Of a stretch of 64,000 nt of DNA, positions 37,106 to 46,546 are shown one piece after another; position 1 is the stretch's first letter, and every line of letters begins with the position of its first letter. Position numbers and translations under genes: made by a program. The notes under the pieces are model-generated. The model did not search any database. It was given only the letters and a program-made list of their open reading frames with translations, and was not told the DNA's origin. Location: positions 310,001-374,000 of the forward strand of contig NZ_CP132938.1 of assembly GCF_040358255.1 (NCBI RefSeq), read 5' to 3'. Source of the DNA: Tunturibacter gelidoferens (lineage in GTDB: Bacteria > Acidobacteriota > Terriglobia > Terriglobales > Acidobacteriaceae).

Positions 37106-37912
37106 CTAGAGCTTAATGGCTGAGGCGTCTACCGTGGGGTTTGGGAATTTGAGTTTCAGGCTTTGCAGGGCTTCTACGAGGATGGTGGAGATGGCGATGT
37201 TGCGGTACCACTTGTGGTCGGCGGGGATGACGAACCAAGGGGCGTGTTTGGGGCTGGTGGTGGAGAGGATGCGGTCGTAGGCGTCGATGTATTGAGGCCA
37301 GAATTTGCGCTCGTGAAGGTCGGCCTCGGAGAGCTTCCAGTGTTTTTGTTTGTCGTCGATGCGGGACTGGAGGCGGCGGGTCTGTTCGTCGCGGGAGATG
37401 TGGAGGTAGAACTTCAAGATGAGGACGTCGTTGTCGGCGAGCATGCTCTCAAACTCGTTGATGTCGTCCAGGCGTCGGCGCATGACCTTGTCAATGATGA
37501 TCTTGTGGACGCGGGGGGAGAGGACGTCTTCGTAGTGAGAGCGATTGAAGATGTTGATCATGCCGCGGGGTGGGACCTGGGCGTGGGCTCGCCAGAGGAA
37601 GTCGTGGCGGGATTCGAGCGGGGTGGGGACTTTGAAGGAGGCGACGTCGCAGCCCTGGGGGTTGATGCCAGAGAAGATGTGGCTGATGGTGCCGTCTTTG
37701 CCGGCGGTGTCCATGCCCTGGAGGACGATGAGCAGGGCCTTGTTCTGGCTGGCGTAGAAGACATCCTGCAGGTCTGCGAGCTGGGTGCGGTGCTTGACCA
37801 GGACGGCTGCGGCGGCTTCTTCGGATTTGTAGTTGCCGGTACCTGAGGTTGACTTTTTTGCGAGCCGGACGTGCGCGTTCGGCTTGATGAGATAGGGGGA
37901 TTTGATCTTCAT
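37106..37912 (-). CDS. ppk2: Polyphosphate kinase 2 family protein
   Basis: 268 residues, the size of single-domain PPK2. Walker A is VLQGMDTAGKDGTISHIFSG at about 64-83. The family's Asp-containing motif follows as FLWRAHAQVPPRGMINIFNRSHYEDVL; the lid module lies around KFYLHISRDEQTRRLQSRIDD, and DKWY-like DHKWYRNIAIS comes near the end. The enzyme uses polyphosphate to phosphorylate nucleoside mono- or diphosphates (or AMP). The subclass cannot be told for certain; the length suggests class I or III. The gene begins about 20 bp from a large palindromic element and 260 bp after tatA. Confidence 0.92.
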   Translation of the reverse strand: MKIKSPYLIKPNAHVRLAKKSTSGTGNYKSEEAAAAVLVKHRTQLADLQDVFYASQNKALLIVLQGMDTAGKDGTISHIFSGINPQGCDVASFKVPTPLESRHDFLWRAHAQVPPRGMINIFNRSHYEDVLSPRVHKIIIDKVMRRRLDDINEFESMLADNDVLILKFYLHISRDEQTRRLQSRIDDKQKHWKLSEADLHERKFWPQYIDAYDRILSTTSPKHAPWFVIPADHKWYRNIAISTILVEALQSLKLKFPNPTVDASAIKL

Positions 37913-37930
37913 GCGAGTGAGCCTCGTTTT

Positions 37931-38123
37931 GTCCTGCCGGACGGGCCCGCTGCGCGCGGGGCGGTCACTTCGTGACGTGTTTACCGGTCCTGGTGGTTAG
38001 GATGCATTGGGCCTCCCGTTGGTCGGCACGGAATCCAGCTTGCGACCAACGGGAGCACCACGCGAAGCGGTATACAAGTCACGAAGTGACCGCCCCGCGC
38101 GCAGCGGGCCCGTCCGGCAGGAC
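37931..38123. repeat. Large palindromic element, complete copy with perfect 46-bp arms
   Basis: The left arm 37931-37976 (starts GTCCTGCCGGACGGGCCCGC) and right arm 38078-38123 are exact reverse complements over 46 bases. A second, inner inverted repeat, CTCCCGTTGGTCG (38013-38025) with CGACCAACGGGAG (38043-38055), lies between them. It sits 51 bp beyond the tatA stop codon and upstream of ppk2. As RNA it would fold into a very stable double stem, so it could terminate or stabilise the tatA message; there is no T run. Confidence 0.88.
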
Positions 38124-38174
38124 ACAGTGATCGGCATCTATCAAGAGGGGTTGGATCGCGGGGAGGAAGTCGAA

Positions 38175-38387
38175 TTACTTGACGGACTCTTCGGGCTTAG
38201 GGGTGACCGCGTGCGTAGTTTCGGTCGGCTTGTTGACCTCGTCGGTGACACCCTTCATCCCGTCCTTGAAGCCGCGGAGGCCTTCGCCCAGGCCTTTGCC
38301 GAGCTCAGGCAGTTTTTTGCCGCCGAAGAGGACAAGGACGACTACGGCGATGACGATGAGATGTGTTGGTGTAAATAGTTCGCCCAT
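38175..38387 (-). CDS. tatA: Sec-independent protein translocase subunit TatA
   Basis: 70 residues from the ATG at 38387, which has GGGAGAA upstream. One N-terminal membrane segment ([15 protein letters not shown]) is followed by the [20 protein letters not shown] hinge and amphipathic helix, with the conserved Phe-Gly pair at the hinge. The tail is charged. TatA forms the pore of the Tat pathway that exports folded, Arg-Arg-signal proteins. tatB and tatC are not next to it. A large palindromic element follows the gene. Confidence 0.93.
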   Translation of the reverse strand: MGELFTPTHLIVIAVVVLVLFGGKKLPELGKGLGEGLRGFKDGMKGVTDEVNKPTETTHAVTPKPEESVK

Positions 38388-38534
38388 ACTGTTTCTCCCT
38401 GCAGCCTGGCGCGTGCGCCGACTGCCACCCACTATTGTCGCACAGGTGCGCGCTGTCGATAGATACGCGGCAAGGGACAAAGCAGATGTTGGCTGAACGT
38501 TATATCTTGGTAACTGAAGGAAATGCAGTAGCAG

Positions 38535-39350
38535 ATGCTGGAAGAGACGCGGAGACGGATGTTGCGATTGAAGACGAGTGGTGCATGGAAGTTGACCGGG
38601 GCGCGGAGAACGGGACAACGCGCATTCTTTGGAGTGTTGGCAACGGGTTTACTGATGACGGGCGCGACATGGAGCCGGGCGCAGGCTACTTCGTCCTCGG
38701 CCACGCCGCAAGCGACGCAGAACACGGTACCGATCTCAAATACGAAGATCGCCCTGGCGGCGCCGGTGACCTACGACAATAAGTATGAGTTCTATGTCGG
38801 AATAAACTTCATGAACTTCCAGGCCGGTCAGTCGCTGCCGCAGCGGATGAACATGGGCGGAGGCGAGTTTCTGGCGACCTACTGGCTGCCGGGGGATCAC
38901 TGGTTCACCAACCACGTTGGAGTCGGCGCAGAATACCGGGGCGAGGCGGGAACGACGCCGGTCTTTGGCCAGGCGCAGGGGCTGCCGTACAACCTGAGCC
39001 GCCCGCTGGTTTACATGAATATGGGTCTGCTGGGTGCGCAGTATCGTGGACCGAAGAATCAGTATGTCGCGATCAACTATCACGCTTATGGCGGCGTGGC
39101 GCATGGGACCTTTGACGATGACCTGAGGCCAGGGCAGCCGGGGCAGCCGACGTTTTCGCAGATTACCGGACTCTATACGAACCGGACCAAGCCGATCGCG
39201 GCGCTCGGCGGAAGCATCGATATCAACCGCTCGAAGAACTGGGCGATTCGGCTTTCGCCGGATTTGATTCTGGAGCACTTCGGGACTGAGACGCGGGAGT
39301 TCTTTGCGATCTCTGGTGGTGTGGTTTATCGGATGGGGAAACAACGGTAA
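38535..39350 (+). CDS. Predicted outer-membrane beta-barrel protein
   Basis: 271 residues. The N-terminus has a basic stretch ([13 protein letters not shown]) and then a hydrophobic signal-like region ([13 protein letters not shown]), cut near SRAQA. From about residue 85 the sequence alternates as beta strands, for example [27 protein letters not shown] and [16 protein letters not shown], ending in [10 protein letters not shown]. No known family motif is seen; it resembles the small OmpA/OmpW-like barrels of acidobacteria. The start is uncertain because other ATG codons lie close by (38559). A good terminator follows. Confidence 0.75.
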   Translation: MLEETRRRMLRLKTSGAWKLTGARRTGQRAFFGVLATGLLMTGATWSRAQATSSSATPQATQNTVPISNTKIALAAPVTYDNKYEFYVGINFMNFQAGQSLPQRMNMGGGEFLATYWLPGDHWFTNHVGVGAEYRGEAGTTPVFGQAQGLPYNLSRPLVYMNMGLLGAQYRGPKNQYVAINYHAYGGVAHGTFDDDLRPGQPGQPTFSQITGLYTNRTKPIAALGGSIDINRSKNWAIRLSPDLILEHFGTETREFFAISGGVVYRMGKQR

Positions 39351-39382
39351 CGGATATCTGAAGCTTGAACGAGCAAATAGAG

Positions 39383-39408
39383 AGCCGCCTGAATGGCGGC
39401 TTTTTTTT
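39383..39408 (+). terminator. Intrinsic terminator after the beta-barrel gene
   Basis: AGCCGCC (39383-39389) pairs with GGCGGCT (39395-39401) around TGAAT, followed by eight T (39401-39408). Confidence 0.9.
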
Positions 39409-39420
39409 GCGCACTGATGG

Positions 39421-39515
39421 TCCTTCCGGACGGGCCCACTGCGCGTGGGGCGGTCACTTCGTGACTTGTATACCTTGTCTCGGTGGATGGAATGCCTGGT
39501 CCTCCCGTTGGTCGG
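39421..39515. repeat. Half copy of the large palindromic element
   Basis: TCCTTCCGGACGGGCCCACT through GGTCACTTCGTGAC matches the left arm at 37932 with a few changes, and CCTCCCGTTGGTCGGGG matches the core. The right arm is missing. It lies 18 bp beyond the glgC stop codon. Confidence 0.8.
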
Positions 39516-39532
39516 GGAGAGATGGCTGCTCT

Positions 39533-40819
39533 TTATTCCTGCCCTACGTTTACGGGTTTGCCGGGTGTGTCGCGGTTGAGGAACTCCGGGGAAACTGGAT
39601 TTTCGTAGACAGAGTAGTCGCGGGTGACGACGGTGAGGCCGCTTTGGGAGACGAAGTAGTTCTTCTTGTCCTCGTTGGGGTCGTAGCCGATGACGGTGCC
39701 GTCGGGGATGTGAACGTCGCGATCGATGATGGCGTGGCGGATGCGGCAGTGACGGCCGATGTTGACGTGAGAGAAGACGATGCTGGAGTCGACGTCGGCG
39801 TAGGAGTTGACGCGGACGTCCTGCGAGACGACGGAGTTGCGGACGACAGCTCCGGAGACGATGGAGCCGGCGGCGACGATGGAGTTGATAGCCATGCCGG
39901 TGCGGCCGGGCTCGCCGAAGACGAACTTTGCGGGCGGGTACTGGTAGGGGCGGGTGCGCATGGGCCAGGACTTGTCGTAGAGGTTGAAGGTGGGAGTGAC
40001 GCCGGCGACATCCATGTTGGCTTCGTAGTAGGCCTCGAGGGTGCCGACATCGCGCCAGTAGAGGGCCTTCTGCTTGTTCTCGTCGACGAAGTTGTAGGCT
40101 TGCATTTTGACGCGGCCGAGGATGTTGGGCAGGATGTTGTGGCCGAAGTCGTGTTTGGAGTTGGGGTCTTCGGCGTCCTTGATGAGCTCGGGGAGGAGGA
40201 CATCGGTGTTGAAGAGGTAGATGCCCATGGAGGCGTCAACCATGTCGGGGTTGAAGGGCGAGCGGAGCTTGGTCTCCTTTGGCTTCTCCTCGAAGCCGGT
40301 GACCTCGCCGTTGCGGGCGACTTCGACGACGCCGAAGGAAGAGACCTCTTCCGGCTTGATGGGCAGGGTCGCGATGGTGACGTCGGCTCCTGAGTCGGCG
40401 TGCTGCTGCATCATGAGGGCGTAGTTCATCTTGTAGATGTGGTCGCCGGAGAGGATGAGGACGTATTTGGGCTCTTCGGAGCCGATGGAGTAGATGTTCT
40501 GGTAGACGGCGTCGGCGGTGCCCTGGTACCAGGACTTGGAGACGCGCTGCATGGGGGGCAGGATTTCGATGAACTCGCCGAGCTCGTTGGCGACGACGGT
40601 ACCCCAGCCCTCGCGGATGTGGCGGTTTAGGGAGAGGGCCTTGTACTGGGTGAGGATGTAGACGTGGCGGAGGTCGGAGTTGATGCAATTGGAGAGGGTG
40701 ATGTCGATGATGCGGTACTGGCCGGCGAAGGGGACGGCGGGCTTTGCGCGATCGCGGGTGAGGGGGAAGAGCCGTTCGCCAGCACCACCAGCGAGTAGAA
40801 CACCAAGGGTATCTCTCAT
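39533..40819 (-). CDS. glgC: Glucose-1-phosphate adenylyltransferase
   Basis: 428 residues, normal length for GlgC. The N-terminal nucleotidyltransferase domain opens VLLAGGAGERLFPLTRDRAKPAVPFAGQYRI, with the ATP-binding GGxGxRL and allosteric Lys. ADAVYQNIYSIG, ILSGDHIYKMNYALMM and GVVEVARNGEVTGFEEKPKE mark the sugar-phosphate site. The C-terminal left-handed beta-helix includes RHCRIRHAIIDRDVHIPDGT. It makes ADP-glucose from ATP and glucose-1-phosphate, the committed step of glycogen synthesis. Single gene; a palindromic half-element follows the stop. Confidence 0.96.
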   Translation of the reverse strand: MRDTLGVLLAGGAGERLFPLTRDRAKPAVPFAGQYRIIDITLSNCINSDLRHVYILTQYKALSLNRHIREGWGTVVANELGEFIEILPPMQRVSKSWYQGTADAVYQNIYSIGSEEPKYVLILSGDHIYKMNYALMMQQHADSGADVTIATLPIKPEEVSSFGVVEVARNGEVTGFEEKPKETKLRSPFNPDMVDASMGIYLFNTDVLLPELIKDAEDPNSKHDFGHNILPNILGRVKMQAYNFVDENKQKALYWRDVGTLEAYYEANMDVAGVTPTFNLYDKSWPMRTRPYQYPPAKFVFGEPGRTGMAINSIVAAGSIVSGAVVRNSVVSQDVRVNSYADVDSSIVFSHVNIGRHCRIRHAIIDRDVHIPDGTVIGYDPNEDKKNYFVSQSGLTVVTRDYSVYENPVSPEFLNRDTPGKPVNVGQE

Positions 40820-41026
40820 AATCTTCCGGACTCCGACTTCTGCGTTAGGCGGCTGAGCTTCGTAGCACGTCAGTCAGATGCACAAAGCGACCCACGTGTT
40901 ACAGGGAAACGCGAGTCTACCATGGAGAGATTGACTTTGGAATGTGGAGGGCGCAGCGGAGGCGAGGAAGCTCGACTTATGCGAGCCTGGACCTCGTCGC
41001 ATCAGGGACTGCGTCGACTTCGGTGG

Positions 41027-41347
41027 TCAGACTTCGGTGATGCCGGTAGAGTCGGTGGTGTCTGTTGGTTCGTCTTCAGTGAGACTAATGCGCAAGGACT
41101 TCAGAAAGGTTACGTCGTTTGAGGTGAATGGCCCCTCGATGCCTTCGTCGGCAGCATCGGTGGCCTCATCGGCTTCTGCCTCAACCTCGTTGAGACCGAT
41201 GGTGGCCTCAAGCATGAGGAGGACATCAAAACCCTGTTCGCGGATGTTTTTGACGACGCCTGCTATATCCTCCGACTCCGAGACGGACTCGTGGATTGCT
41301 TCGCCAAGTTTCTGTATCAGGTTTTTGACCTTCTGATTCAATGCCAC
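41027..41347 (-). CDS. Hypothetical protein, helical with acidic tail
   Basis: 106 residues. The first 55 residues (MALNQKVKNLIQKLGEAIHE to DVLLMLEATIGL) look helical and amphipathic. The remainder is rich in E, D, T and A and probably disordered up to the last part, FLKSLRISLTEDEP. There is no signal or membrane segment. An AGGTGG motif lies close before the ATG. Function unknown. Confidence 0.65.
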   Translation of the reverse strand: MALNQKVKNLIQKLGEAIHESVSESEDIAGVVKNIREQGFDVLLMLEATIGLNEVEAEADEATDAADEGIEGPFTSNDVTFLKSLRISLTEDEPTDTTDSTGITEV

Positions 41348-41517
41348 CTCCAGGCTGCCCTATCGTTCGAACTACTCCACGCATCGGGTATTCCCAGCGA
41401 AGGTGACCGGCGGGAACGGCATTGCGGGTATGTCTGAATCGCTACCACTGATTAAAGAATACGCCCATGGCGGTTTCCGCTGCAACGGCATTTCTTGCAC
41501 GGAGGTGGTATAGGAAG

Positions 41518-41670
41518 CTAAGTGGTTTCAACAACAGTGTGATGGTCGGCCCAAGTGTCTTCTAATCTGTGGCAGAGAAGCTCTACGGTTGGGGTGCGGC
41601 GGCATCCGAGGACCAGAAAACCAGCAGCTGCGGCACAGAATCCGCCAATCATCCAAAGAGTACTCTTCAT
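41518..41670 (-). CDS. Small membrane protein, 50 residues
   Basis: Starts at ATG 41670 with TAGGGGG 9 bases upstream and stops with TAG at 41518-41520. It has one N-terminal membrane segment (WMIGGFCAAAAGFLVLGC), then RRTPTVELLCHRLEDTWADH, a short charged tail. The Cys after the segment (LVLGC) could be a lipobox-like site or simply the end of the helix. Its strand is opposite to the longer plus-strand frame in this stretch, which I consider non-coding before 41809. The good ribosome site and neat membrane segment support it; family unknown. Confidence 0.55.
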   Translation of the reverse strand: MKSTLWMIGGFCAAAAGFLVLGCRRTPTVELLCHRLEDTWADHHTVVETT

Positions 41671-41808
41671 CGTGTTGCCCCCTATTTGTGTCTGATTCCG
41701 ATCTTCGGAGAAACGATGCGCCGGGCGAAGGTAAATGTTGATGAAAACCGTGGCGCGGTCGGGATGGGAATGGTTTCGTTGAGGCGTGAGGAACGGCTAC
41801 ACTCAGGT

Positions 41809-42315
41809 ATGGATTCGGTTCGGTTCGGTCGTACGCTTGGAATCGGGGCTCGGCTGGCGGCTAAGACGCTGGCGACGGCGGTGGATGCGGCGAAGGCGCC
41901 TAACCCCACGGCGGCGAAGACGGCGGGCGCCCAGGTTGGTGGGGGGAGTGGCGACCGGAGCAAGGCCGAGGCGTCGGGTGCCCGGCTGGGGGAGAAGGCC
42001 GCGCGGACGACGGCTCAGGCGGTCGAGACGGGACGGGGCTTGAAGCGCGGCGGGAGGCGATTTGGCGAGGCCATCTGGGGCCCGTTTGTGAAGGCTTCGA
42101 ATCAGCTTTGGCTGGAGTTTACCGGGGTTTTCTTCGGGATCTTCGCGGTGTTTGCGGTGAGCAATGCGTGGAAGATGCGTGGGGAGTGGCACGAGGCAGC
42201 GGGGAATCATGACGCGCATATGCATTTGCTGCTGGCGGTGGCGATGGCAGTGGTGTTTGGATATTTTTGCTTCAGCAGTTTTGTGAAGGCGAGTCGCAGG
42301 GGCAAGCGGAGCTAA
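41809..42315 (+). CDS. Hypothetical protein with two C-terminal membrane segments
   Basis: 168 residues if it starts at the ATG 41809; in-frame codons reach back to 41569 but look non-coding, and another gene lies there on the minus strand. Residues 1-85 are rich in A, G, K and R ([20 protein letters not shown]) and probably unstructured or DNA-like in charge. Two membrane segments follow ([18 protein letters not shown] and [19 protein letters not shown]) with a short periplasmic loop. It is 48 bp upstream of the mutase gene and may be in its operon. Function unknown. Confidence 0.65.
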   Translation: MDSVRFGRTLGIGARLAAKTLATAVDAAKAPNPTAAKTAGAQVGGGSGDRSKAEASGARLGEKAARTTAQAVETGRGLKRGGRRFGEAIWGPFVKASNQLWLEFTGVFFGIFAVFAVSNAWKMRGEWHEAAGNHDAHMHLLLAVAMAVVFGYFCFSSFVKASRRGKRS

Positions 42316-42362
42316 CGTTCGCCGTCGCTGGGGAGGTGTGCGGACGGGTACACTTGTTCGGC

Positions 42363-44015
42363 ATGTCTGACGACGGGAAAAACAATTTGAAGCAGGCGGA
42401 CTTGAAGCAGCCGGAGACGAGCTCCGGGATTCCGGTGGAGCTGGTCTATCGGGCTGAGGATCTTGAAGGCTTCAATGCTGCGGCGATGGTGGGCGAGCCG
42501 GGGGAGTATCCGTTTACGCGGGGGATTCAGCCGACGATGTATCGCGGGCGGCTATGGACGATGCGGCAGTATGCGGGGATGGGCGATGCGGAGGAGTCGA
42601 ATAAGAGGTACAAATTTCTGCTGGCGCATGGGGCTGGAGCAAAGAGCAGAGGGGGCTTGAGTGTGGCTTTCGATCTGCCGACGCAGATTGGGTATGACTC
42701 GGACTCGCCGCTGGCGCTGGGTGAGGTGGGGAAGGTCGGGGTGGCGATTGATTCGCTCGAGGATATGCAGCGGTTGTTCGATGGAATTGCGCTGGATACG
42801 ATCTCGACGTCGATGACGATCAATGCGACAGCTTCGATCCTGCTGGCGCTGTATGTCGCCGTGGCGAAACGGACGGGGGCGAAGATCAAAGAGCTGAGTG
42901 GGACGATTCAGAACGATATTTTGAAGGAGTACATTGCGCGCGGGACGTATATCTATCCGGTGACGCATGCGATGCGGCTGGTGACGGACATCTTCGCGTG
43001 GGCGGCGGAGGAGGTGCCGGAGTGGAATACGATCTCGATCTCGGGTTACCACATGCGCGAGGCTGGTTGTACGGCGGTTCAGGAGGTGGCGTTTACGCTG
43101 GCCGATGGCATGACGTATGTGCAGGCTGCCATCGATGCGGGGTTGGATGTGGATGCGTTTGCTCCGCGACTGAGTTTCTTCTTCAACTCGCATAACAACC
43201 TGCTGGAAGAGGTGGCGAAGTTTCGCGCGGCCCGGAGAATGTGGGCGCAGATTATGCGGGAGCACTTTGGCGCGAAGAAGGAGCGGAGCTGGATGCTGCG
43301 GTTTCATACACAGACGGCGGGGTCTACGCTGACGGCGCAGCAGCCGGAGAACAATGTGGTGAGAACGACGCTGCAGGCGCTGGCGGCGGTGTTGGGCGGA
43401 ACGCAGAGTCTGCATACGAATGGGTTCGATGAGGCGCTGTCTTTGCCGACGGAGAATGCGGCGAGGATTGCTCTACGGACGCAGCAGATTCTGGCGCATG
43501 AGAGTGGGGTTGCACAGACGGTTGATCCGCTGGCGGGATCGTTCTATGTGGAGTCGCTGACGAATGAGATTGAGCGGCGTGCTGAGGAGTATCTTGCTAC
43601 GATCGCTCGTTTTGATCTGGGCGGCAAGTACGGGATGCTTCGGGCGATTGAGCGGGGATATGTGCAGCGGGAGATACAAAATGCGGCTTATGAGTATCAG
43701 CAGGCCGTGGATGCGAAGGAAGCGATTGTTGTTGGGGTGAATGAGTTTGCAAGTGAGCAGGAAGTTGCGGTGCCAATTCAGCGGATTGATGAAGCGCTGG
43801 AGGGGCGGCAGGTGGAGCGTATTCGTGCGCTAAGGGCACGACGGGATGCGGGGGTTCATGCTGCGACGCTGGCATGCGTGGAAGATGCGGCCCGGAGCGG
43901 GGAGAACCTGATGCCGAGGATTGTGGAAGCGGTAGAGGCGATGGCGACCGTGGGCGAGGTGGCGGATGCACTGCGGCGGGTGTTTGGAGAGTATCGGGAG
44001 AGTGTTGTGGTCTGA
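42363..44015 (+). CDS. Methylmalonyl-CoA mutase catalytic (large) subunit, without B12-binding domain
   Basis: 550 residues, ending after the TIM-barrel catalytic domain; the usual fused enzyme has about 700. Substrate-pocket motifs are kept: [20 protein letters not shown], with the Arg and Tyr equivalent to R82 and Y89 of the Propionibacterium enzyme; [41 protein letters not shown]; and [13 protein letters not shown] with the active-site His. The Arg in [10 protein letters not shown] corresponds to R207. Tyr plus Arg points to methylmalonyl-CoA and not isobutyryl-CoA. The C-terminus ([13 protein letters not shown]) has no DxHxxG cobalamin motif, so a separate small subunit must exist elsewhere. 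It interconverts succinyl-CoA and methylmalonyl-CoA. No strong ribosome site. Confidence 0.9.
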   Translation: MSDDGKNNLKQADLKQPETSSGIPVELVYRAEDLEGFNAAAMVGEPGEYPFTRGIQPTMYRGRLWTMRQYAGMGDAEESNKRYKFLLAHGAGAKSRGGLSVAFDLPTQIGYDSDSPLALGEVGKVGVAIDSLEDMQRLFDGIALDTISTSMTINATASILLALYVAVAKRTGAKIKELSGTIQNDILKEYIARGTYIYPVTHAMRLVTDIFAWAAEEVPEWNTISISGYHMREAGCTAVQEVAFTLADGMTYVQAAIDAGLDVDAFAPRLSFFFNSHNNLLEEVAKFRAARRMWAQIMREHFGAKKERSWMLRFHTQTAGSTLTAQQPENNVVRTTLQALAAVLGGTQSLHTNGFDEALSLPTENAARIALRTQQILAHESGVAQTVDPLAGSFYVESLTNEIERRAEEYLATIARFDLGGKYGMLRAIERGYVQREIQNAAYEYQQAVDAKEAIVVGVNEFASEQEVAVPIQRIDEALEGRQVERIRALRARRDAGVHAATLACVEDAARSGENLMPRIVEAVEAMATVGEVADALRRVFGEYRESVVV

Positions 44016-44086
44016 AGCGAGGGCAAGAAGGCTGGTGGGTGGAATGTGGCCGCCTTCGTTTTTAGAATCGGTTGGAGGATTGGATT

Positions 44087-44536
44087 ATGAGCGCGAGCGT
44101 ATTCCTTCTGTTGAATCTTGCCCTTGCGTTCTACAACGTTGGAACGATCTGGGCCCACGAGATCGACATCTTCCGAACGTGGAGGCTGATCGGGCGTGCA
44201 CAGTTCCACGATGTGCAAATGGTCCACTTTCGTAAGATTCCGTACTGGATATTTGCTCCGGTGGGATTAGCCCTTCTGGGCAACATCGCGCTGCTCTGGT
44301 ACCACCCGGTCGGTTCGCCGGGGTGGTGTGGGTGGGCGGCGCTGGTGTTTCAGTCGCTTTCGATCCTTCTGACGGCTGCGTTCTGGGGACGGTGGCAGGG
44401 CCGGCTGGCAAGGGATGAATGCGGACCGGAGAGTCCATACCTGGCAAAGATTTTGAGGACCCATTGGTTACGGACCGCCTTGATCAATGGCTATGCCCTG
44501 GTTTTTCTGTTCTGGACGGTGAAGGTGCTGGGCTGA
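44087..44536 (+). CDS. Small integral membrane protein of unknown function
   Basis: 149 residues from the ATG at 44087, preceded by TTGGAGGATTGG. Four membrane segments are visible: SVFLLLNLALAFYNVGTIW, WIFAPVGLALLGNIALLW, AALVFQSLSILLTAAFWG and ALINGYALVFLFWTVKV. Its stop overlaps the start of the next gene (TGATG), so the two are translationally coupled. Family not recognised. Confidence 0.75.
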   Translation: MSASVFLLLNLALAFYNVGTIWAHEIDIFRTWRLIGRAQFHDVQMVHFRKIPYWIFAPVGLALLGNIALLWYHPVGSPGWCGWAALVFQSLSILLTAAFWGRWQGRLARDECGPESPYLAKILRTHWLRTALINGYALVFLFWTVKVLG

Positions 44537-45102
44537 TGCGGACTACGTTTGGAGGAGCGGTGTGGAGGCTGACACTGGGGATTCTGCTAGCCGGATGGTT
44601 CGTGCCGTCGCCTGCGGGTCAGGTTGCAACGGTGAGGATTCCGAGTTTCCAAGGGACTACATTTGCCGGGCGACCGGTGTCTCTGCCGCAGCAATTGAAA
44701 GGTGGGGTCGGCGTGCTGGTGCTCGGCTTTTCGAAGAGCTCAGGCGGTGTCTGCAAAGGTTGGGGACAGCGGCTAGCCCAGAGCTATCGCGACTCGCACG
44801 ACGTAATGTACTTCCAGATGCCGGTGCTAGAGTCCGTGCCGCAGCTAATTCGCGGTATGGTCGTGAAGTCGATCAAGTCCGGCGTGCCGGAAGCAGAACA
44901 GCCGCATTTTTTGCCGGTTTTTTCCCATGAGGCAGAGTGGCGAACGATTGCGCGATACTCCAGTGCAGAGGATGCCTACGTTCTCGTTGTTGATGGACAG
45001 GGCGGCGTGCGGTGGCAGACCTCGGGTAAGGTGACGGACACTGGTTTTGAGGCTTTGAAACAGCGGGTGGAGACAGTGCGGGCGCAGTCTGCGAGAGAGT
45101 AG
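44536..45102 (+). CDS. Secreted thioredoxin-fold protein, ATP10-like
   Basis: 188 residues starting in the TGATG overlap with the preceding gene. Signal peptide WRLTLGILLAGWFVPSPAG. The mature part reads VRIPSFQGTTFAGRPVSLPQ, then GVLVLGFSKSSGGVCKGWGQ, which follows the pattern of the ATP10/redoxin fold (a beta strand and one Cys where thioredoxins have CxxC). WRTIARYSSAEDAYVLVVDGQGG is the C-terminal strand pair. Only a single Cys is present in the active region, so it is unlikely to be an oxidoreductase of the CxxC type. In mitochondria ATP10 helps assemble ATP synthase; the bacterial role is not known. Operon partner of the four-TM protein. Confidence 0.72.
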   Translation: MRTTFGGAVWRLTLGILLAGWFVPSPAGQVATVRIPSFQGTTFAGRPVSLPQQLKGGVGVLVLGFSKSSGGVCKGWGQRLAQSYRDSHDVMYFQMPVLESVPQLIRGMVVKSIKSGVPEAEQPHFLPVFSHEAEWRTIARYSSAEDAYVLVVDGQGGVRWQTSGKVTDTGFEALKQRVETVRAQSARE

Positions 45103-45360
45103 TCCGGAGCGTGCTGCTGCGCACGGAGGCTTCGAAAGAGTGTGAGACATCCCACCACTCTTTGCGTCTGCATCTCCAGCGATGCTTCGATGAAGCGGCG
45201 CGAGCCTTGTGCTTGATTCAGGGGAAGTTGACGAAGTTTTTGGGGAACGGGATGCATTGATTGGGTGAAAGCGCGAATCTGGACGGGTGGTTGAATGCGG
45301 GTGCCGGATGCTATCGTTTTAGTGGTCAGCATTCACGAGAGAGATAGAAGGAAGTAGCCC

Positions 45361-46497
45361 ATGGCAGAGACAATGACACCACTTCGCAAGACAGCACTGA
45401 ACGCGGTGCACCGGGCAGCTAAGTCCAAGATGGTCGACTTCGGCGGATGGGATATGCCGGTGGATTGCTGCGGATTGATTGCGGAACACATGGCGGTGCG
45501 GACGGCGGTGGGCGTGTTCGATGTGTCGCACATGGGGGATATTCAACTGCGTGGGCCGGGATCGCTGGCAGCGGTGCAGCATCTTTGCATGAACGACGCT
45601 TCGAGGCTGGCGGTTGGGCAGGCGCACTACTCGGCGATGCTGTACCCGAATGGGACTTTTGTTGATGACGTGATCGTGCACAAGCTTTCGGAGAATGATT
45701 ACTTGATTGTGATTAATGCAGGGACGCGGGAGAAGGATGTGCAGTGGGTGCGGCAGACGATAGGGCATATGCCGGGCGTGCATGTGAACGACTTCAGCGA
45801 CTATTACACGCAGCTTGCGATCCAGGGGCCGAGAGCCGCGCAGACGCTGCAGAAGCTGACCTCGACGGATTTGAGCACGATCAAGAACTATTGGTTCACG
45901 TGGGGGCAGGTGTGCGGGCTGCACAACGTGATGATCGCTCGCACGGGATATACCGGCGAGGATGGATTTGAGATTTATATTCCATCGGATGAGCCGACGA
46001 GCGCGCGGGTGTGGGGCGAGGTGCTGGAGGCGGGCGCTGAGTTCGGGATTCTGGCATGTGGGCTTGGGGCGCGGAATACGCTGCGGCTCGAGGCTGGAAT
46101 GGCGCTGTATGGGCATGAGATCTCGGACACGATCAATGTGTTTGAGGCGGGGCTGGGGCGGTATGCGAAGCTCGACAAGCCGGAGTTTGTTGGGCGCGCC
46201 GCGTTGCTGGCGATAGAGGCGGCGGGTGGGCCGGGCCGCAAGCTCGTTGGGCTGGAGATGATCGAGCGCGGGATTGGGCGGGATGGATATACCGTGTTTT
46301 CGGTTGAAGGAATGCGGCTTGGCAAGATTACCAGCGGTTCGCCGTCGCCGTTTTTGAAAAAGAATATTGCCATGGCCTATGTGCCTGTGGAATACACCGC
46401 GCTTGATACCGAGGTTGCCGTGGAGATTCGCGGCCAGATGGTGAAGGCGAAGGTTGTTCCGCTTCCCTTCTATAAACGGGCGAAGAAATCCGCATAG
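45361..46497 (+). CDS. gcvT: Glycine cleavage system T protein (aminomethyltransferase)
   Basis: 378 residues, typical length. [20 protein letters not shown] opens the folate-binding fold, followed by [36 protein letters not shown] and [20 protein letters not shown], which includes the tetrahydrofolate-site Glu. C-terminal [21 protein letters not shown] is the conserved closing motif. It transfers the aminomethyl carbon from lipoyl-GcvH to tetrahydrofolate and releases ammonia. First gene of the gcv operon, with AAGGAAG before the ATG. No glycine riboswitch can be recognised in the 258-bp leader. Confidence 0.96.
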   Translation: MAETMTPLRKTALNAVHRAAKSKMVDFGGWDMPVDCCGLIAEHMAVRTAVGVFDVSHMGDIQLRGPGSLAAVQHLCMNDASRLAVGQAHYSAMLYPNGTFVDDVIVHKLSENDYLIVINAGTREKDVQWVRQTIGHMPGVHVNDFSDYYTQLAIQGPRAAQTLQKLTSTDLSTIKNYWFTWGQVCGLHNVMIARTGYTGEDGFEIYIPSDEPTSARVWGEVLEAGAEFGILACGLGARNTLRLEAGMALYGHEISDTINVFEAGLGRYAKLDKPEFVGRAALLAIEAAGGPGRKLVGLEMIERGIGRDGYTVFSVEGMRLGKITSGSPSPFLKKNIAMAYVPVEYTALDTEVAVEIRGQMVKAKVVPLPFYKRAKKSA

Positions 46498-46546
46498 CCG
46501 CAGCATCTACAATTGAGTTACACACACTTTTTCTGGAGAACGACGA

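Noticed and set aside
42267..42362. Upstream extension of the mutase gene
   Set aside because: The 32 extra codons overlap the end of the preceding gene and do not resemble the mutase N-terminus.
45103..45360. Glycine riboswitch before gcvT
   Set aside because: The conserved glycine-aptamer core could not be found on reading the 258-bp leader; a covariance-model search would be decisive.
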